Shown: positions 62,401-64,000 of the stretch, piece by piece
How positions within the stretch are numbered: position 1 is the first letter of the stretch
Layout: the number at the start of each line of letters is the position of its first letter
Origin: Acuticoccus sp051016205
GTDB lineage: Bacteria > Pseudomonadota > Alphaproteobacteria > Rhizobiales > Amorphaceae
Assembly: GCA_051016205.1 (NCBI GenBank)
Contig: CP136534.1
Span: forward strand, 4,774,001-4,838,000
Reading direction: 5' to 3'
Length of the DNA: 64,000 nucleotides
Position numbers and translations under genes: made by a program
The notes under the pieces: model-generated
The model's input: only the letters and a program-made list of their open reading frames with translations
Database searches by the model: none
What the model was told of the DNA's origin: nothing

Positions 62401-62976
62401 GGTGCGCACCAACGGCCCCTTGCCAAGATCGAACGGCACGACGGCGACCGCGCGCACCGCCTCGTCAACGTCGGCGAGCGCGACCTCCCTGGCCTTAAGG
62501 TGGACAGGAACCGGTTCCGTGACGCGTTGGAACGGCACGCCGTCTTCCTCCACGATGACCGTGCGCAGGACATCGTGCCTTTCAAACAGCAGCGTCAGCG
62601 CTTGGGTGAGGCGCGAAACGTCGAGCGTTCCTGTCAGGCGCAGCACTGTGGGCGTGTGGTAGGTGGGCGCGGTTCCGCCCGCCAGCGACAGCGACAACCA
62701 CATGGCGTGTTGTTGGGCCGTCAGCGGAACGAGCTCTTGGGGTCCTCTCGCCTCAATGGGTTTGGCAAAGCGCGCCCTCGCCCTCTCGCACGCAAGATAC
62801 CGGGCGATCTCAGAGCCGTTGTCGTTCAGAAACTGCGCCCGTGCAGCGTCCAGTTCGCTCGGTCCACGCACCTCCGGCAGACCATCCTCACGCGCCGACA
62901 CCACGAACCCGGCATCGTGAAGGTCTTCGACGAAATCCTCGATCTCGAACGCGGCGCCGAAATCCTTGGCGCTCAC
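53422..62976 (-). CDS. NRPS: TubC-C-A-T-E-C-A-T-C-T
   Basis: Nonribosomal peptide synthetase of 3184 aa. Order (approximate residues): TubC docking domain 10-62; C1 with HHLVSDG at 210; A1 520-1030; T1 with GGDSI at 1076; E with HHLAVDIVSW at 1256; C2 (post-E, DCL type) with HHHIIIDGW at 1713; A2 to about 2520; T2 with GGHSL at 2571; C3 (LCL-like) with HHSATDGW at 2758; T3 with GGTSL at 3111. Specificity residues aligned by eye to GrsA: A1 DALWYGGTFK, near the Val code DAFWIGGTFK; A2 DVWHFSLIDK, the Ser type. So D-Val-like then L-Ser. No A domain is found between C3 and T3. ATG overlaps the upstream gene stop. Confidence 0.93.
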   Translation of the reverse strand: MSAKDFGAAFEIEDFVEDLHDAGFVVSAREDGLPEVRGPSELDAARAQFLNDNGSEIARYLACERARARFAKPIEARGPQELVPLTAQQHAMWLSLSLAGGTAPTYHTPTVLRLTGTLDVSRLTQALTLLFERHDVLRTVIVEEDGVPFQRVTEPVPVHLKAREVALADVDEAVRAVAVVPFDLGKGPLVRTALFRHGPGDHTLLLLQHHLVSDGWTIALLARELGALYSEGAEALAPPKLQYADYALWQHEALAGNAVAPLAQYWAEILAGWSPLELASDRPRVAARSDTGAHHHFHIPKPVVAALERLARDHHTTLFSVVAAAFVGLLRIHARQDDVTILTAVAGRSKRELADLAGYFVNLLPLRAQCGSSEPFAALVDQVSEALVDAQSHADVPYADIVKAAAVAREGSGRTALERAVLVFQSASAGPAAHFQDLDVTVDPEADLPIAKFELTFSLSPTDDGLEGRAEYATDRYDRATITTLCEHFGKLLDTLARDPQTRLTGGALLDAPTFEAVVTASNRTTTPYPRDHTLTELFAAVAEEHGDAIAVRDGGEALTYRDLDAWSDAVAATLLECGATMGEEPMVALRMGRGAPLLAAILGVLKAGAAYVPIDPLYPQDRALMMIKETRAGALIVPTRTADDEAIAPDGCTLLSMDAIGGIGPVPAPARTPSDLAYVCFTSGTTGTPKGVLVPHRAVVRLVQNSNVIAPKVGERIAFASNAVFDAVTLEIWGALLSGATLVVVDQDTLLDPDRLAAHLANERVDYLWLTAVLFDQMAGHRPDMFGHLKTLYAGGSALNPDMVRRVLTCPTGAPALFVNGYGPTENTTFSTIHPVANVPDDARTIPIGRPISNALAFVLDEGGRPVPPGVVGELHVGGDGLARGYLNDPAATAAKFAAHKFTDPETGASITHRLYATGDLVRWRDNALDFVGRNDRQVKLHGFRVEPGEVEFTIGQCPGVVQAVAQIVHGDDGYPRLLAWFTSAPESPVSVDDLRRHLKRILPPYMVPSALVPLDRMPVNTSGKVDLGALPMPDFKGAQTEAADAVEEALLEIWRAVLRTDAIGVDDDFFSVGGDSILTIQVVASARAKGFHVSPRDIFQARTVAGLAARVSHEAAIDSDIAPAGPPALTPIQRWFFTLDLAAPEHFNQAFLLLPPHEVTGEALAGAVGELVARHDALRQRFSVSADGEHQVSVVPPGTPDLALVEEIAVTSHAALQERLTALQSRLSPQFGPMVAAALVRGCEDGRARILVAIHHLAVDIVSWRILVGELATLLAPDGGGCLPAPTTPFAAWSGALARAAATADVAQTLSAWQAMLEPAQSLPRPDTPRAEPQTLTLQMELEESRTLLRDCADAYGTRVDELILAAFAPALGAACGAADAAIMLEGHGREPFVGPDVSSTVGWFTTRYPVRFAQIGAATPQDAIITVKDTLRRIPHNGLSYGLVTDVPNKGEPDVLFNYLGQLDATFADGWSLAPEEPGAMVSPRNRPTSPLDVTAFVLDERLAFRFVDEGGRPPGWLKRLAEDVATRLRAVIAHCAGRKRIGVTTSDFAHVRLTREELGTILAHEGSAPEDILPLAPLQEGLLFHALHSPQSDQYLVQFEWPCEAAIDPKRMGAAWQALALAFPVLRTRFVWRGLETPVQVVEPGGSVAFRVVDLSDAADEADFDEALDQVRKADRAKGIDLSQAGAFRVTLIRRSDRRWVLLWTHHHIIIDGWSVPLVFAALARCYATGKPPPETVGYAQYVQWLRRQDVNAALGAWGEMLSGLEGPTDIPVLRPGASLRKHTPIVNLGVRNTVLGERLTERLTTLARAERVTLNAVIQLAWAHLLAGYAGGVDDVVFGTVVSGRGNDCPGIETAVGLIANVVPLRVRTKGDDTVSTALQNIHGVIETAGYNAHVPLVDIEATAALSPDVPLFHSATVFENYPDVGAGNEALGAGRPRVTDKTSFPLLLMVIPGEALDLSLQFDEALFDPERIDAMLGHLTHVLDAFAARPSAKLCTIDLLDERERHAVVDAPNATNAAVDREATIVSLFAAQVTATPDAMAVEDDAGRTMTYAALDAAASHLAHRLHAAHLRLCTPMAESAAVGICLKRGHGLIVAIMAIMKAGGAYVPLDPDHPPERLAFLAKDCGASLIVTDTTLASTLPVDADRLILVDEDEPAPSQVQALPDPAPNDLAYILYTSGSTGQPKGAMIEHRALANRILWMQAAYGLTPADRVLQKTPFSFDVSVWEFVWPLVTGARLVFARPDGHKDPAYLARFIRERAITTLHFVPSMLRVFEETVDVSQLTPLRLMFCSGEALPADLARAVLRALPTLHMHNLYGPTEAAIDVSYHPCSAHMEGAVVPIGRPVWNTALHVLDAKMRPAPLGVPGELWIGGVQLARGYRNRPDLTTERFVPNPLGEGRLYRTGDRVVRDEDGVLHYLGRTDFQVKVRGIRIEPGEVEAALEDVPGVAQSVVLTRDINGESELVAYVAQSAGLGDDNGVKAHLRRTLPEAMVPSRIVRMTHLPLNTAGKVDRGSLPDPQDGASEKSTADEAPASRVEGEIIEAMAQILGVSVGRQTDFFAAGGHSLRAVRLAAKLEQRLDVRVPLSAIFAHRTAAGLAEALERAQPSAAAAPIARADRTKPLPGSFGQERLWVLDRTVADRSAYNVPIALTIDGPLDADALGDALDALVARHEILRTRIVSADGHLVQAIDPAEPFPLQMERVTPERLAGRLQSLARIPFDLAGEHPMRAHLLRVGRGAHVLLLNIHHSATDGWSQQLLLRELGETYRQAVAGTAVDLTPPAVQYADLAAAERERLGGPRRDALCAFWETALSGVSPMALPTDHTRPSRPSGRGQTVAFTLPKSVAGPLAGLAEAHATTPFAALAALFHLFLARWTGAGDIVLATPVANRHHPAEMTALGLFMNTVPIRPGVAAPDRPFADFLATVAATVEEAIAHQSLPYDQIVDVAKVERRPDRPALTPVMLIMQNPVEGEGFGAPGLTVEPSDITTDTAKFDVTLSFQEAEGGLAGTIEYAADLFDPATMHWLRETMETLCERVAHMPTITVGELLSAITPRASGAVTSAPTVSAVHAAPEMEAVVASVWCEVLECDSVAHDRNFFDLGGTSLRLMRVQAALLDRLGREVPVLTLFENPTVAQLAAALTATPASPVDADTPSAPSQRTARQARRARRTGTQRP

Positions 62977-64000
62977 GACGTCCGCCGATCCTTGCGACGG
63001 GTGTCGACGAAGGCTGCCAAAGCGGCAAGATCAGGGAGCTTTCGCATGCGCGCGGGCATCAGCGTCGTCCCGTAGCGTTCGTTGAGGATGACGATCAGTT
63101 CCGCCAACCGCATCGAATCGCCGCCGAGCGCCTGGAAGCTGTCGGTGGGGGCCACTGCCGGCACGTTGAGAAGGACGCACCAGATCTCTGCGATCTCGGC
63201 TTCCGTGGGCGTCAGGTCGCCGTCTTGCCCCCCAGATGCTGCCGCCTCGGCAAGGGCGACGAGCGCCATGCGGTCATACTTGCCGCTGACCGTGAGGGGG
63301 ATTTCGGGCAAGGGCGTGTATGTGGCCGGCAGCATCACCTGCGGCACCCACGCCATCAACGCTTCGATGAGGTCGTGCGGCGGCAACGGCTCAGCCGTGG
63401 GCACGTAAAAGGCGACCATGGTGCGAGCGCTTCCTTCGCCCCGTGAGACGACACAGGCTTCGGCCACCCCGTCGATCCGTTCCAGCGACCTTGCCACCTC
63501 GTCCGGCTCCACCCTGTGGCCGGAAATCTTCACCTGGCTGTCGAGCCGGCCCAGAAACAAGAGCGTCCCGTCGGCCTGTAGACGGACCCGGTCGCCGGTG
63601 CGAAAGACCCTGTCGCCGCCAAACCGGGGATCGGTCAAAAACCGCTCCGCCGTCAGCTCCGGTCGCCGCAGATAGCCGCGCGCCACACCAGCACCGCCGA
63701 TATAAAGTTCGCCATCGGTCCCGGCGGCAGCGGGCTCGCCATTTTCATCCAGAACGTAGAGCTTCGCACCAGGCATGGCTTTGCCGATGAACGACGGTGG
63801 CACGTCCGGCGACAGCTCGCCCCAGGCCGCGCAGACACTGGCTTCGGTGGGACCGTAGCCGTTGGCCATGACCCGGTCTTTGGACCAGCGCGCGACAGCC
63901 TGTGGCGTGCAGGTTTCCCCACCCGCCAGGAGGAAGCGAAGGTGGGGCAGCGGATGATCGGGCAGCTTGGGCAACAGCGCCGGCGGGAGGCACGCACACG
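62973..64000 (-). CDS. NRPS adenylation-carrier protein (partial, runs off the right edge)
   Basis: C-terminal part of an A-T protein; the reading frame continues past the window edge upstream, so the 5' end is missing. Visible are the A-domain motifs NGYGPTEASVCAAW, GELYIGGAGVARGY, RTGDRV, and the catalytic Lys in LTVSGKYDR, then a carrier domain with ALGGDSMRL. Specificity residues from position 278 on read C, L, G, G, V, C, K; the first three are off the edge, so I do not predict the substrate. It loads the first residue passed to C1 of the next protein, whose TubC domain suggests docking to this C-terminus. Confidence 0.85.
   Translation of the reverse strand, partial: CACLPPALLPKLPDHPLPHLRFLLAGGETCTPQAVARWSKDRVMANGYGPTEASVCAAWGELSPDVPPSFIGKAMPGAKLYVLDENGEPAAAGTDGELYIGGAGVARGYLRRPELTAERFLTDPRFGGDRVFRTGDRVRLQADGTLLFLGRLDSQVKISGHRVEPDEVARSLERIDGVAEACVVSRGEGSARTMVAFYVPTAEPLPPHDLIEALMAWVPQVMLPATYTPLPEIPLTVSGKYDRMALVALAEAAASGGQDGDLTPTEAEIAEIWCVLLNVPAVAPTDSFQALGGDSMRLAELIVILNERYGTTLMPARMRKLPDLAALAAFVDTRRKDRRTS

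Noticed and set aside
1..64000. Insertion sequences, phage genes, CRISPR repeats, tRNA or rRNA
   Set aside because: No transposase or integrase motifs, no regularly spaced repeats and no recognisable stable RNA were found on reading through; the island has no visible mobility genes or attachment repeats.

Overview
The window is a dense, high-GC stretch of bacterial chromosome. By gene families and style (GTG starts, ATGA/GTGA junctions, OxyR/KatG pair, HutC-type GntR, DctPQM and Dpp-type importers) it looks like an alphaproteobacterium; that assignment is inference, since no rRNA or other phylogenetic marker is present. No tRNA, rRNA, CRISPR array, insertion sequence or phage gene was seen, and no stretch above about 220 bases lacks a gene.

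Layout. 0-3.4 kb: the oxidative-stress pair oxyR (-) and katG (+) with a candidate OxyR site between them. 3.4-7.7 kb (-): a four-gene operon of an FMN/FAD/Fe-S ene-reductase-like enzyme, a class I methyltransferase, a small helical protein and a GntR/HutC regulator. 7.8-22.3 kb (+): a 13-gene operon with a TauD-like dioxygenase, a DUF2848 protein, a complete Dpp/Opp-type ABC importer with two tandem duplicated binding proteins, a second ene-reductase-like flavoprotein, a carboxymuconolactone-decarboxylase-like protein, a GMC dehydrogenase with its small subunit, and an EamA transporter. 22.3-24.6 kb (-): an alpha/beta-hydrolase and an amidase. 24.7-25.5 kb (+): an acetoacetate-decarboxylase-like protein. 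25.5-32.9 kb (-): isocitrate-lyase family protein, hydantoinase B and A, an isochorismatase-family protein, an unrecognised 194-aa protein and a second GMC enzyme. 33.2-34.2 kb (+): an epimerase. 34.2-46.0 kb (-): a second 13-gene operon, TRAP transporter dctQ-dctM-dctP, small helical protein, methyltransferase, SDR, two small paired proteins, third ene-reductase-like enzyme, third GMC enzyme, two CMD-like proteins and an SDR. 46.2-49.8 kb (+): an FAD fumarate-reductase-like protein, a second alpha/beta-hydrolase and an exported beta-lactamase-fold protein. 49.7-64 kb (-): an NRPS-PKS assembly line cut by the right window edge.

The genes from about 3.4 to 49 kb read as one large oxidative and hydrolytic pathway for an unidentified organic nitrogen or ring compound: two uptake systems, three TMADH/DgcA-like flavoproteins, three GMC dehydrogenases, ring and amide hydrolases and repeated paralogue sets. 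Several members lack residues normally needed for catalysis in their families: both alpha/beta-hydrolases have His at the nucleophile position, the acetoacetate-decarboxylase-like protein lacks the Schiff-base lysine, and the isochorismatase-like protein has Gly for Cys. Two copies of a 'methyltransferase plus ~110-aa helical protein' module stand out as possibly undescribed.

The assembly line reads, in order of transcription: (A)-T on the partial gene; TubC docking-C-A-T-E-C-A-T-C-T; KS-AT-ACP-TE. Specificity residues read by eye suggest a Val-like residue (epimerised to D) then L-Ser. The following C-T module has no adenylation domain, and the PKS module has no reductive domain.
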